Source: Clostridiales bacterium (lineage in GTDB: Bacteria; Bacillota; Clostridia; Oscillospirales; Oscillospiraceae). From it: a stretch of 25,496 bases of DNA. The translations under genes were made by a program, and so were the position numbers. The stretch's first letter is position 1. Every line of letters begins with the position of its first letter. The notes below the pieces were generated by a model. It did not search any database. It worked only from the letters and a program-made list of their open reading frames with translations, and was not told the DNA's origin. The DNA lies in assembly GCA_004557655.1 (NCBI GenBank), contig SFGJ01000021.1, positions 1 through 25,496 on the forward strand, written 5' to 3'. Positions 1-6,856 of this stretch are shown here, piece by piece.

Positions 1-90
1 TTTATTTTATATGCGTTGGGATATTTGCTCTTAGGAATTGTAGCAGAGTTAATTTCCATGTTTGTAAAGAAAAAGCATTTAAGAAGTTAA
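1..90 (+). CDS. C-terminal 29 residues of a membrane protein (partial)
   Basis: The reading frame is open from base 1 to a TAA at 88-90. It encodes a hydrophobic helix (about residues 1-21, ILYALGYLLLGIVAELISMF) followed by the basic tail VKKKHLRS, the usual shape of a last transmembrane segment with a cytoplasmic anchor. The DNA is markedly AT-rich, with codons such as tta, ttt, aga and aaa, unlike all the genes to its right. This suggests foreign or mobile-element origin. No family can be named from 29 residues. A terminator-like hairpin follows at 173-203. Confidence 0.6.
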   Translation, partial: FILYALGYLLLGIVAELISMFVKKKHLRS

Positions 91-121
91 ACAAATTCCG
101 ATTTGTCGAACAGATACAAGG

Positions 122-156
122 GCGCACTTCTATACGGGTATTTCCCGTATGTGCGC
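122..156. repeat. nested inverted repeat downstream of the partial gene
   Basis: An outer pair GCGCAC/GTGCGC (122-127, 151-156) encloses an inner pair ATACGGG/CCCGTAT (132-138, 144-150). Together they form one stem with a small one-sided bulge (TTCT). No T-run follows, so it is not an obvious terminator by itself. It could stabilise the 3' end of the upstream mRNA or be a protein or integration site. Confidence 0.5.
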
Positions 157-172
157 TCTGTGAGACGGAACA

Positions 173-203
173 CCCCGGACACCTGAATGTCCGGGGCGTT
201 TTG
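173..203 (+). terminator. probable Rho-independent terminator of the left-edge gene
   Basis: A perfect 8-bp stem CCCCGGAC/GTCCGGGG (173-180, 189-196) with an 8-nt loop is followed by CGTTTTGCG. The T-run is short, so termination may be partial. Confidence 0.6.
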
Positions 204-433
204 CGTCGCTGCGTTCCGAACAAGGAATTGTATCCCTTGCGCCGCTTTGCAGCTATCCTCCTAAGGCAAAAGGCGTGACTTTCTTCGTGGCACGCTTTTT
301 GCATATTTTACTGTCTTATGGCTCCCTGCGAAATGGGCGGGGGTGTTTTTTGCGCCCGGAGCCGGGTAAAGTGCCGCAAACAGGGGAAATTTCCCCCTCC
401 CCGCGCGCCTCCCGCCCGGCGCCGCGCCCGCGG
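204..433. other. intergenic stretch with a second inverted repeat, no gene seen
   Basis: No open frame here has a ribosome binding site and plausible protein sequence. A 12-bp inverted repeat with one G-U pair (266-277 with 291-302, GCAAAAGGCGTG/CACGCTTTTTGC) encloses a 13-nt loop. The palindrome GGGGAAATTTCCCC lies at 383-396. The composition shifts from AT-rich on the left to very GC-rich on the right, marking the boundary between the odd left-edge gene and the resident chromosome. Confidence 0.5.
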
Positions 434-463
434 AAAAAGGGCGCCCACACGTGTGGGCGCCCT
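434..463 (-). terminator. Rho-independent terminator of ychF
   Basis: Two 13-bp arms (438-450 and 451-463) form a perfect palindrome centred on CACACGTGTG. Read on the minus strand it is followed directly by five T residues (434-438 on the plus strand are A). It lies 15 bases after the ychF stop. Confidence 0.85.
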
Positions 464-478
464 GCGGGCGGTATGCTC

Positions 479-1594
479 TTACACATTGAACCGGAAATAG
501 ATCATATCCCCGTCCTTGACCACATAGTCCTTGCCCTCGGAGCGCAGCAGGCCCTTCTCCTTGGCCGCCGCGACGCTGCCGCCGCAGGCCATCATCTCGT
601 CAAAGTTGATGGTCTCCGCCCGGATGAAGCCCCGCTCGATGTCCGAGTGGATCTTGCCGGCGGCCTGGGGGGCCTTTGTCCCCTTTCGGATGGTCCACGC
701 CCGGCACTCATCCTTGCCGTAGGTGAGGAAGGAGATGAGCCCCAGCAGGTCATAGGAGCACCGGATCAGCCGGTCCAGGCCGGACTGCTCCACCCCCAGC
801 TCCTCCAGGAACATGGCTCTCTCTGCAGGGTCGTCCAGCTCAGCGATGTCCTGCTCCAGCTTGGCGCAGATGGGCAGCACCTGGGCTCCCTCCCTCTCGG
901 CCAGCGCCTTCACATCGGCAAAATAGGGATTCTGATCGCAGTCTGCAAAGCCCGCCTCGTCCATATTGGCGGCATAGATGATGGGCTTGAGGCTCAGGAG
1001 GTCGGCCGTTTCGATGATGGCCCGGTCGTCCTGGTCGCAGTCGAAGGTGCGGGCGGACTTACCGGCGTCCAGATGCTCCGCCAGGGCCCGGAACACCTCC
1101 GCCTCGCGGAGGAATTTCTTGTCCCCCTTGGCGGCCTTGGATGCCTTTTCCACCCGGCGGTTCACCATCTCCAGATCCGCCATGATCAGCTCCAGGTCGA
1201 TGGTTTCGATGTCCCCCAGGGGGTCAACGGGCACATTTGTCCCGGCGTCGGCCACCACATGCATGATGTTCTCGTCGTCAAAGCAGCGCACCACATGGAT
1301 GATGGCGTCGGTGCGGCGGATGTTCTCCAGGAACTTGTTCCCCAGACCCGCGCCCTGGCTGGCGCCCTTGACCAGGCCCGCGATGTCCACGAATTCGATG
1401 ACCGCCGGGGTCTTTTTGTCCGGCCGGTACATTTCCGCCAGCTTGTCCAGCCGCGCGTCCGGCACCGCCACCACGCCCACATTGGGCTCGATGGTGCAGA
1501 AGGGGTAGTTGGCGCTCTCGGCCCCGGCGTTGGTGATGGCGTTAAAGAGGGTAGACTTGCCCACATTGGGCAGTCCCACGATTCCGAGTTTCAT
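479..1594 (-). CDS. ychF: redox-regulated ATPase/GTPase YchF (OLA1 family)
   Basis: This 371-residue protein is full length for the YchF/OLA1 family of Obg-related P-loop NTPases, which bind ribosomes and prefer ATP. The G1 loop GLPNVGKS is at residues 7-14, the G3 motif DIAGL at 70-74 and the altered G4 motif NMDE at 210-213, the change that goes with ATP use in this family. A helical insertion lies around 130-180 and a TGS domain occupies roughly 285-370, ending in the family-typical YFRFNV. The start ATG is preceded by AAAGGAG and GAGGA-type ribosome binding sequence. The gene has its own promoter (1632-1660) and terminator (434-463), so it is probably monocistronic. It is soluble and cytoplasmic. 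Confidence 0.97.
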   Translation of the reverse strand: MKLGIVGLPNVGKSTLFNAITNAGAESANYPFCTIEPNVGVVAVPDARLDKLAEMYRPDKKTPAVIEFVDIAGLVKGASQGAGLGNKFLENIRRTDAIIHVVRCFDDENIMHVVADAGTNVPVDPLGDIETIDLELIMADLEMVNRRVEKASKAAKGDKKFLREAEVFRALAEHLDAGKSARTFDCDQDDRAIIETADLLSLKPIIYAANMDEAGFADCDQNPYFADVKALAEREGAQVLPICAKLEQDIAELDDPAERAMFLEELGVEQSGLDRLIRCSYDLLGLISFLTYGKDECRAWTIRKGTKAPQAAGKIHSDIERGFIRAETINFDEMMACGGSVAAAKEKGLLRSEGKDYVVKDGDMIYFRFNV

Positions 1595-1631
1595 CTATCC
1601 TCGCTCTCCTTTGCGTGTGTTCTCTCCTGCC

Positions 1632-1660
1632 ATCATAGCATACCCCGGCCCGTTTCTCAA
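1632..1660 (-). promoter_or_regulatory. sigma-A type promoter of ychF
   Basis: On the minus strand TTGAGA (1655-1660) is separated by exactly 17 bp from TATGAT (1632-1637). The ychF start codon lies 38 bp further on. It sits between the stop of the upstream gene (1693) and ychF, so ychF can be transcribed independently. Confidence 0.75.
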
Positions 1661-1692
1661 GATATGACGGGAAAGTTTTCCCGCTTTTGCCT

Positions 1693-2241
1693 CTACCAGC
1701 GCAGAAATTCCTCCACCGCCCGAATCCGTTCCTCCTTTTCCCGCTGTTTTTCATACTCTTTTTTTCTCTGCCCGTACCCTGCATAAGTATAACTCTTTTT
1801 ATAATAGTTCTTTTCTATATGACTCGGTGCGGTTTTTCCGCATTCCGCACCCGGGTTTTCCCGCACACTGCACAGCGGCTCCTCCGCCCTCTCCGGGCGG
1901 CTTTTCCGCATATCCCCAAAGGGCAGCGGATACAGCCGGCAGGCCCGGCCGCCCTGCTGGCGCGCACAGCGCAGCAGCTTCGCCCCCTCCAGCTCCCGCA
2001 GCACCTTGGTGGCCTTGTCGTGGCCGCAGTGCAGCAGGCGGCAGATCTCCCGGTTGGTGCAGCACACGAACACCTCTCCCTCCTTGTCCCGCCAGCCGTT
2101 TTTCCCGGACAGGGACAATCGGCCCAGCAGCACGCCGTAGAGCACCATGGCCGCCGGGGACAGCCCCCTGTCCAGCAGCTCCACGGGCAGGCGGATGAAC
2201 CGGAAGTCCAGCCCCTCCCACCAGGGTAATTTGTTTTCCAT
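1693..2241 (-). CDS. replication initiator A (RepA N-terminal)-like helix-turn-helix protein
   Basis: The protein has 182 residues. The open frame extends further upstream, but the ATG at 2241 is preceded by GGGAGGAG at good spacing and begins MENKLPWWEGLDFRFI, so this start was chosen. The N-terminal 110 residues (FIRLPVELLDRGLSPAAMVLYGVLLGR, then TNREICRLLHCGHDKATKVLREL) match the winged-helix pattern of RepA_N/replication initiator A proteins of Firmicutes plasmids and their chromosomal relatives. The C-terminus is charged and lysine/tyrosine-rich, ending in a likely short helix. It is much shorter than plasmid RepA and has no plasmid genes around it. A chromosomal DNA-binding regulator or domesticated initiator is more likely than an active replicon. 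Family assignment is from remembered motif patterns. Confidence 0.6.
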   Translation of the reverse strand: MENKLPWWEGLDFRFIRLPVELLDRGLSPAAMVLYGVLLGRLSLSGKNGWRDKEGEVFVCCTNREICRLLHCGHDKATKVLRELEGAKLLRCARQQGGRACRLYPLPFGDMRKSRPERAEEPLCSVRENPGAECGKTAPSHIEKNYYKKSYTYAGYGQRKKEYEKQREKEERIRAVEEFLRW

Positions 2242-2271
2242 TGTCTCTCTTCTCCTCCCTTTTCCCCACAG

Positions 2272-2289
2272 TATTTGGTATATGTGGTA
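2272..2289 (-). promoter_or_regulatory. tandem 9-bp repeat upstream of the RepA-like gene (candidate operator)
   Basis: TATTTGGTA and TATGTGGTA lie head to tail (8 of 9 bases identical), 31-48 bp before the start codon. A DnaA-box-like TTCCCCACA (two mismatches from consensus) is adjacent at 2262-2270. Further up, GGGGGCAA (2327-2334) is inverted at 2347-2354. A binding site for the protein itself is possible. The number of repeats is too low to call iterons. Confidence 0.3.
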
Positions 2290-2408
2290 CACGGGAGGGG
2301 GAAAATTGCCCGGTCGTTGCCCTTTTGGGGGCAATGGCGCCGGGATTTGCCCCCCGGTCACGGCGGAGGCATGGACGCTGCGGCGGCCGGGCAGGGCATA
2401 TACAAAGA

Positions 2409-2428
2409 GCGCCCACCGGTGTGAGCGC
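2409..2428 (-). terminator. terminator after ygiQ
   Basis: On the minus strand an 8-bp stem with one G-U pair (GCGCTCAC pairing with GTGGGCGC, 4-nt loop) begins 6 bases after the ygiQ stop. It is followed by CTCTTTG, a weak T-run. It resembles the ychF terminator in stem sequence. Confidence 0.6.
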
Positions 2429-2434
2429 CCTGTT

Positions 2435-4399
2435 TCATTTCTCCTTGCGCCGCTTGGCAAAGGCGTCCTTCTTCCGCTGGGACATCCTTCCCTTCCGGCC
2501 GGCGGTTCCCTCCCGCCTGTGGCGGAAATTGCCTGCGCCGGGTTGCCGCTCCGGCTGTTTTTTCTCCGGCTGCTGCGGCTGTTTGCCGAAGTATTTCTCC
2601 CCCTTCTGCGGGCGGATCAGGCACCTGTCCTCATAGCCGATGAGGTCCGTCCGCCCCGCCTGCTCCAGCGCCTCCACGACCAAAGGCCGCAGCTCCCTGC
2701 GTCCCCACTGCAAAAGCGCCCGCTGCAGGGCTTTTTCATGGGGTGTCCGGGCCACATACACCTCGGTCATGTCCCTCGGATCAAGGCCGGTGTAGTACAT
2801 ACAGGTGGAGATGGTCCCCGGGGTCGGGTAAAAGTCCTGCACCTGCTCCGGCTGATGGCCGGTTTTATGCAGAAACTCCGCCAACTGCACGGCGTCCGCC
2901 AGGGTGCAGCCCGGGTGGGAGGACATGAGGTACGGCACCAGATACTGCTCCTTACGGTCGGTCTCGTTGAGCTTCCGGTACTTCCGCCAGAACTTCTCAA
3001 ACACATGGAAATGGGGCTTGCCCATATAGTCCAGCACGGAGGAAACGCAGTGCTCCGGGGCCACCTTCAACTGCCCGCTGATGTGGTGGGCCACCAGCTC
3101 CCGGAAGAATTCCGGATTCCTGTCCAGGAGCATATAGTCATACCGTATGCCGCTGCGGACAAAGACCTTCTTCACCCCCGGCAGGGCCCGCAGCCGCCGC
3201 AAAAGCTCCGTGTATTCCGAGTGGTCCGCATCCAGATTCTTACACGGCTCCGGGGCCAGGCAGCTCCGGTTTTTGCAGCAGCCGTGCTTCTTCTGACCCG
3301 GGCAGGAGGCATGGCGGAAGTTGGCCGTAGGCCCGCCCACATCGTGGATGTATCCCTTAAACTGCGGGTCTTTCGTCAGGATCTCCGCCTCCCGCACCAC
3401 GGACTCGATGCTCCTGGATGTCACCATCCGCCCCTGGTGGAAGGTCAGGGCGCAGAAATTGCACCCGCCGAAGCAGCCCCGGTTGTGGGTGATAGAGAAG
3501 CGCACCTCCTCGATGGCGGGCACCCCCTGGGTATACATGGGGTGCACCTCCCGGGTGAAGGGCAGGTCATAGAGCCGGTCCAGCTCCTCCCGGGGCAGAG
3601 GGCGGGCCGGGGGATTGGCCGTGAGATACCGCCCCTGGCAGGGCTGCACCACGCCGCGGCCCCGGATGGGATCGTTCTCGTCGTACTGCAGCTTGGTGGC
3701 CGCGGCGTACTCCCGCCTATCCTCCCGCACCCTCTCGTAGGAGGGGACAGTCACCGGGCGGTAGATACACCTGTCCGCCTGGGATGCGATGTACGCCGTG
3801 CCCCGGACATCGGTGATCTCCCGCACGGGGACTTTGTTGGCAAGCCGCCGGGCGATCTCCCGGGTGGCCGTCTCCCCCATGCCGTACACCAGCAGGTCCG
3901 CCGGGGCGTCAAAGAGGATGGGGCGGCGCACCTTGTCGTCCCAGTAATCGTAGTGGGCAAAGCGTCTCAGGGACGCCTCCAGCCCGCCGATGACGATGGG
4001 CATATCGCTGCCGAAGGCCTCCCTGGCGCGGTTGGCATACACGATGGTGGGCCGGTCGGGGCGGCAGCCCATCCGGCCCCCGGGGGAGTACAGATCCCTC
4101 TCCCGCCGCCGCCCGGCCACGGTGTAGTGGGCCACCATGCTGTCCAGGTTCCCCCCGCCGATGAACACCCCGAACCGGGGTCTGCCCATGGCGGTGAATG
4201 CCTCGGCGCTGTGCCAGTCCGGCTGTGCCAGCACCGCCACCCGGTAGCCCTCCGCCTCCAGCAGCCTTGCGATGAGGGTGCTGCCGAAGCTGGGGTGGTC
4301 CACATAGGCGTCCGCCATCACCACCAGAAAATCGTAGTAATACCACTCCTTCCGGAGCATATCCTCCCGGCTCACCGGGAGAAATTCCGTTCCTCTCAT
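2435..4399 (-). CDS. ygiQ: YgiQ family radical SAM protein
   Basis: This 654-residue protein matches the size and layout of the YgiQ family. An N-terminal domain (about 1-290) carries the family-typical FLPVSREDM and ADAYVDHPSFG segments. The radical SAM core follows, with the cluster motif C-x3-C-x2-C at C309, C313 and C316 (NRGCFGGCNFC), which binds the 4Fe-4S cluster used to cleave S-adenosylmethionine. A cysteine-rich segment at about 365-385 (HASCPGQKKHGCCKNRSC) is also a family feature. The last 60 residues are a basic, low-complexity tail. The physiological reaction of YgiQ is not established to my knowledge. The start overlaps the stop of the upstream gene by 4 bp (ATGA), so the two are translationally coupled. 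Confidence 0.93.
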   Translation of the reverse strand: MRGTEFLPVSREDMLRKEWYYYDFLVVMADAYVDHPSFGSTLIARLLEAEGYRVAVLAQPDWHSAEAFTAMGRPRFGVFIGGGNLDSMVAHYTVAGRRRERDLYSPGGRMGCRPDRPTIVYANRAREAFGSDMPIVIGGLEASLRRFAHYDYWDDKVRRPILFDAPADLLVYGMGETATREIARRLANKVPVREITDVRGTAYIASQADRCIYRPVTVPSYERVREDRREYAAATKLQYDENDPIRGRGVVQPCQGRYLTANPPARPLPREELDRLYDLPFTREVHPMYTQGVPAIEEVRFSITHNRGCFGGCNFCALTFHQGRMVTSRSIESVVREAEILTKDPQFKGYIHDVGGPTANFRHASCPGQKKHGCCKNRSCLAPEPCKNLDADHSEYTELLRRLRALPGVKKVFVRSGIRYDYMLLDRNPEFFRELVAHHISGQLKVAPEHCVSSVLDYMGKPHFHVFEKFWRKYRKLNETDRKEQYLVPYLMSSHPGCTLADAVQLAEFLHKTGHQPEQVQDFYPTPGTISTCMYYTGLDPRDMTEVYVARTPHEKALQRALLQWGRRELRPLVVEALEQAGRTDLIGYEDRCLIRPQKGEKYFGKQPQQPEKKQPERQPGAGNFRHRREGTAGRKGRMSQRKKDAFAKRRKEK

Positions 4400-5424
4400 G
4401 CTTCCTCTCCGTATCCGATGTAAAGCTCCATCCAGCCCTCCGGCTTTTTCTCAAAGCCGTAGTGGGCGAAGAAGCCCTCGGTTTTCTCATCGGGACACTG
4501 CAGGCGGATATGCTCCACGCCCTTTGCCCGGTAATACTGCACTGCCTGCCCCAGAGGGCCGATGCCCCGGTTCAGGCCGCGCCACGGAGGCAGCAGGCCG
4601 TACCAGCCGATCCAGCCCACGCCCGGCTCCTTATCCGGCAGGAGCTGCACGCCCCCGGCCAGCGCGCCGTCATGGTACACGGCGATCCCCTCTCCCCCGT
4701 TATCCATGCCCATGGTTTCCCGTTCGGCGTCCGTCATAGGGCGGTAGTAGAAGTCGTTTTCCAGCATCCGCGCGTCCTGCCACCATTTCTGCTTGGCAAA
4801 GGTCGACAAGCCCGCGTCGATGAGGTGGTGGTTGTCGTCCCGGTACAGCACGGTGAAGCCGTCGGCGTCATACTCCAGCAGGGAGATGGCCGTGTTGTCC
4901 CCGTGGGGAGTCCGGCCCAGCTCCTCCAGGGCCATCCCCTGCAGCGTGCCCAGCACGATGCGCAGGGCCGCCCCGTGGGTAAACACCGCTACGGTCCTGC
5001 CTTCGTTTTCTCCGGCGATTTTTTTCAGAGCGGGGAGCACGCGGTCAATGACCTGCTGCGCCGTCTCGCCGCCGGGCACCTGCCACCGGTCCAGATGGCG
5101 GTTGAAGTTCACGATGCCCTCCTCGTCCTCCATGCGAAGCTGCTGCCAGGTGCGGCCCTCCCAGATGCCCATGTTCACCTCCCGCAGCTTTGGGTCGGTA
5201 TGCAGGGGCAGACCCTTGGGCAGGTACACCGCCTTTGCGGTGGCGCGGGTGCGAAAGAGGTCGCTGCTGTATACGGCGTCGATGTGGATGTGGGCAAACC
5301 GGTGCTCCAGGGCCCGGATCTGCCGGTAGCCCCGGGCGGTGATGAGCCCGTTGTAGTGTCCGTGAGCGATGCGGTAGAGATTGCCCTCCGCCTCCGCGTG
5401 GCGGACCAGATAGATTCGGGTCAT
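4396..5424 (-). CDS. histidine phosphatase (phosphoglycerate mutase-like) fused to a GNAT acetyltransferase
   Basis: The protein has 342 residues in two domains. Residues 1-200 are a histidine phosphatase: the catalytic RHAEAEGN (R8, H9), the SSDLFRTRATA segment (53-63), the acidic REVNMGIWEG (81-90) and the second histidine in FTHGAALR (H150). Residues about 205-340 look like a GNAT N-acetyltransferase: GWIGWYGLLPPWRGLNRGIGP is the acetyl-CoA-binding loop region, followed by RLQCPDEKTEGFFAHYGF, the classic last-strand pattern. The natural substrates cannot be read from the sequence. AAGGAG overlaps the upstream stop and sits 9 bases from the ATG. The gene is the middle member of an operon with the OMP-decarboxylase-like gene and ygiQ. 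Confidence 0.88.
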   Translation of the reverse strand: MTRIYLVRHAEAEGNLYRIAHGHYNGLITARGYRQIRALEHRFAHIHIDAVYSSDLFRTRATAKAVYLPKGLPLHTDPKLREVNMGIWEGRTWQQLRMEDEEGIVNFNRHLDRWQVPGGETAQQVIDRVLPALKKIAGENEGRTVAVFTHGAALRIVLGTLQGMALEELGRTPHGDNTAISLLEYDADGFTVLYRDDNHHLIDAGLSTFAKQKWWQDARMLENDFYYRPMTDAERETMGMDNGGEGIAVYHDGALAGGVQLLPDKEPGVGWIGWYGLLPPWRGLNRGIGPLGQAVQYYRAKGVEHIRLQCPDEKTEGFFAHYGFEKKPEGWMELYIGYGEEA

Positions 5425-5434
5425 AGCGTTCTCC

Positions 5435-6202
5435 TTACAGTACTTGAATCACTTTCTTCATGGCGGCAACCGCCTCGTCTATGGCGGCGGGCAGGTCGTC
5501 GGCGTATTGCAGCTCCCCGTCCGCCACCAGCGCCCCGCGGCCGTACTCGTCAAAGGCGGGGTAGGCGTTGTCCCCGTCGCAGCCGGAGAGAAGGAGGAAT
5601 GTATCCTTCAGCCGGCGGCGCAGGTCCCTGATGTCCAGGCTGTAGCCCGTTTCCGCCATGCAGGCGGCGCCGGCTCTGGCCATCTGCTCCCCTGCCGCCA
5701 GAAACACCTGCCGGTCTCCGGCCATGAGATTCTCCACCGAGGCAGCCCCGGCATCCCGGGTGCGCACCACGGCGATGACCAGCTTGTCCTCCCCGACCCG
5801 GCAGCTCTCCGCCCCGCCGTAGGGCAGGACGGTCACGGCGTCGGCATTTATGCCGCCCCTGAGCCACGGCTCCGTGCCGGCGCACCGGGCGTCCACGATG
5901 GTATACATCCCCTGGTTTTTTGCCATATGCACAAGGTTGGATAAAACATCCATGCCCATAAAGCCCTGGGCCAGATACGGCTCCGCCCGGAGCATAACCG
6001 CCGGGAGCTTCCCCGCCGCCCGGGAGATGGTCTGGCTGCCGTGAAAGCGCAGGGCCTCGGCGTGGGCCATGGGGCAGTCGCCGTACATATCGGTAAAATT
6101 CTTCAAAAATTTGGGGTGCAGCCGCTCCTCCCGGGGATCCAGAACCAGCGCCACGGGTGTTTTCAGGCGGCAGATGCTCTCCTGCAGGCGTACAACAGAC
6201 AT
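5435..6202 (-). CDS. orotidine-5'-phosphate decarboxylase-like protein with altered catalytic residues
   Basis: The ATG at 6202 (255 residues) was chosen because AAGAGGAG precedes it and a promoter lies just upstream. The longer frame has no such site. The pattern of group 2 OMP decarboxylases (PyrF) can be followed: LDPR at 21-24, a YTIVDARCAG strand and loop at 100-109, and ADAVTVLPYGG at 120-130. In active enzymes the central motif is DxKxxD. Here it reads D104-A-R106-C-A-G109, so the catalytic lysine is arginine and the second aspartate is glycine. Decarboxylase activity is therefore unlikely. The fold assignment is from motif memory and is moderately sure; function is unknown. It is the first gene of an operon with the phosphatase-GNAT fusion (10-bp gap) and ygiQ. 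Confidence 0.6.
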   Translation of the reverse strand: MSVVRLQESICRLKTPVALVLDPREERLHPKFLKNFTDMYGDCPMAHAEALRFHGSQTISRAAGKLPAVMLRAEPYLAQGFMGMDVLSNLVHMAKNQGMYTIVDARCAGTEPWLRGGINADAVTVLPYGGAESCRVGEDKLVIAVVRTRDAGAASVENLMAGDRQVFLAAGEQMARAGAACMAETGYSLDIRDLRRRLKDTFLLLSGCDGDNAYPAFDEYGRGALVADGELQYADDLPAAIDEAVAAMKKVIQVL

Positions 6203-6241
6203 ACAGTACTCCTCTTTTCTTCTCTGTAATTTTTTGTGAAC

Positions 6242-6270
6242 ATTATACGCCGGCAGGGGGAATTTGGCAA
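6242..6270 (-). promoter_or_regulatory. sigma-A type promoter of the 6202-2435 operon
   Basis: On the minus strand TTGCCA (6265-6270) and a perfect TATAAT (6242-6247) are 17 bp apart. The start codon of the first gene is 39 bp downstream of the -10 element. Confidence 0.8.
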
Positions 6271-6337
6271 CCGCCCGGATGGTTTTTTCAATGAAAAAGG
6301 GAAATACTATCCCCGTGGACAAAGGAGTGAATGAAAA

Positions 6338-6514
6338 ATGCGAATGAATCCTTTTCTGTGGGGCATGGCCACCGGAGTCGTGGTGGGTGTTACCGCGGAG
6401 CTGATCGTCTGTCCCCGTCCCAAGTGCCGGAAAACCGCTGTGGGCCAAGCCATGCAGCGGATGGGTAACGCTCTGGACACGGTGATGGTGACAGTGGCGA
6501 AGAAGCTGGAGTAA
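6338..6514 (+). CDS. small single-pass membrane protein, 58 residues, unknown function
   Basis: AAAGGAG at 6321-6327 lies 10 bases before the ATG at 6338. The product begins MRMNPFLWGMATGVVVGVTA, a membrane helix with small residues, followed by CPRPKCRK (two cysteines four apart) and an amphipathic C-terminal helix ending VAKKLE. The predicted shape is one membrane span with a short cytoplasmic tail, like other tiny YtxH-type envelope proteins, but I do not recognise the family. It is flanked upstream by the divergent operon and downstream by a strong terminator 6 bp after its stop, so it is a free-standing gene. Confidence 0.75.
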   Translation: MRMNPFLWGMATGVVVGVTAELIVCPRPKCRKTAVGQAMQRMGNALDTVMVTVAKKLE

Positions 6515-6520
6515 TACGGC

Positions 6521-6563
6521 TTATGGGCAGGATGGGGAAACACCATCCTGCCCATAAATTCTT
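6521..6563 (+). terminator. strong terminator after the 58-residue membrane protein gene
   Basis: A perfect 15-bp stem (6521-6535 with 6543-6557) encloses a 7-nt loop, and ATTCTTT follows. The stem starts and ends with TTAT/ATAA, so it would also work to a degree from the other strand. Confidence 0.85.
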
Positions 6564-6584
6564 TCCGATTTTGCGAATTATGTA

Positions 6585-6612
6585 TTGACAAGCATCAAAA
6601 ATTTGGTATAAT
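6585..6612 (+). promoter_or_regulatory. consensus promoter of the tRNA-Ser gene
   Basis: TTGACA (6585-6590) and TATAAT (6607-6612) are both perfect consensus, with a 16-bp spacer. The tRNA 5' end is 33 bp after the -10 element. Confidence 0.9.
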
Positions 6613-6644
6613 AATCAATGCTGTTCGCAGCGAAAAAAGAATAT

Positions 6645-6736
6645 GCAGTGGTATCGAAGAGGTCATAACGAGCACGACTGGAAATCGTGTTGTCGTCAAA
6701 AGCGGCACGAGGGTTCGAATCCCTCCCACTGCGCCA
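6645..6736 (+). tRNA. trnS: tRNA-Ser (anticodon GGA)
   Basis: The acceptor stem GCAGTGG pairs with CCACTGC, followed by discriminator G (typical of serine) and an encoded CCA (6734-6736). The D arm contains TCG/CGA. The anticodon stem CACGA/TCGTG closes the loop CTGGAAA with anticodon GGA at 6680-6682, reading UCC and UCU. A long variable arm (class II, as in tRNA-Ser) is followed by the T arm GAGGG-TTCGAAT-CCCTC. It has its own promoter and terminator. Confidence 0.97.
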
Positions 6737-6741
6737 TGAGT

Positions 6742-6771
6742 CACACCGTCTTTCAGGCGGTGTGCTTTTCT
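6742..6771 (+). terminator. terminator of tRNA-Ser
   Basis: CACACCG (6742-6748) pairs with CGGTGTG (6758-6764), with a further G-U and C-G pair inside. CTTTTCTGTT follows. It begins 5 bases after the CCA end. Confidence 0.85.
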
Positions 6772-6819
6772 GTTCCGGGGGCGAAAGGCGGCTTTGCAGC
6801 GGCGTGAGCCCTTCGATGA

Positions 6820-6856
6820 CAGTGCCGCAGGCCATGGCCTGCGGCACTGCTGTTTT
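6820..6856. terminator. near-perfect palindrome between tRNA-Ser and the HD-domain gene
   Basis: The 14-base arms 6820-6833 and 6836-6849 are exactly complementary around a central AT (GGCCATGGCC at the tip). On the plus strand CTGTTTTATT follows, a fair T-run. On the minus strand it lies 5 bases after the HD-gene stop. It probably serves as a back-up terminator for the tRNA side and as the 3' end hairpin of the HD gene. Confidence 0.65.

Noticed and set aside
2..304. Minus-strand 100-codon frame at the left edge
   Set aside because: It runs through two hairpins and the terminator, has no ribosome site or recognisable motif, and lies opposite the partial membrane protein gene.
275..1786. Long plus-strand open frame opposite ychF (503 codons), and similar long frames opposite ygiQ, the permease, the propeller gene and the ATPase-S fusion
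   Set aside because: They are antisense shadows produced by high GC at third codon positions. They lack ribosome sites, show biased His/Gly/Pro-rich sequence, and face genes with clear protein families.
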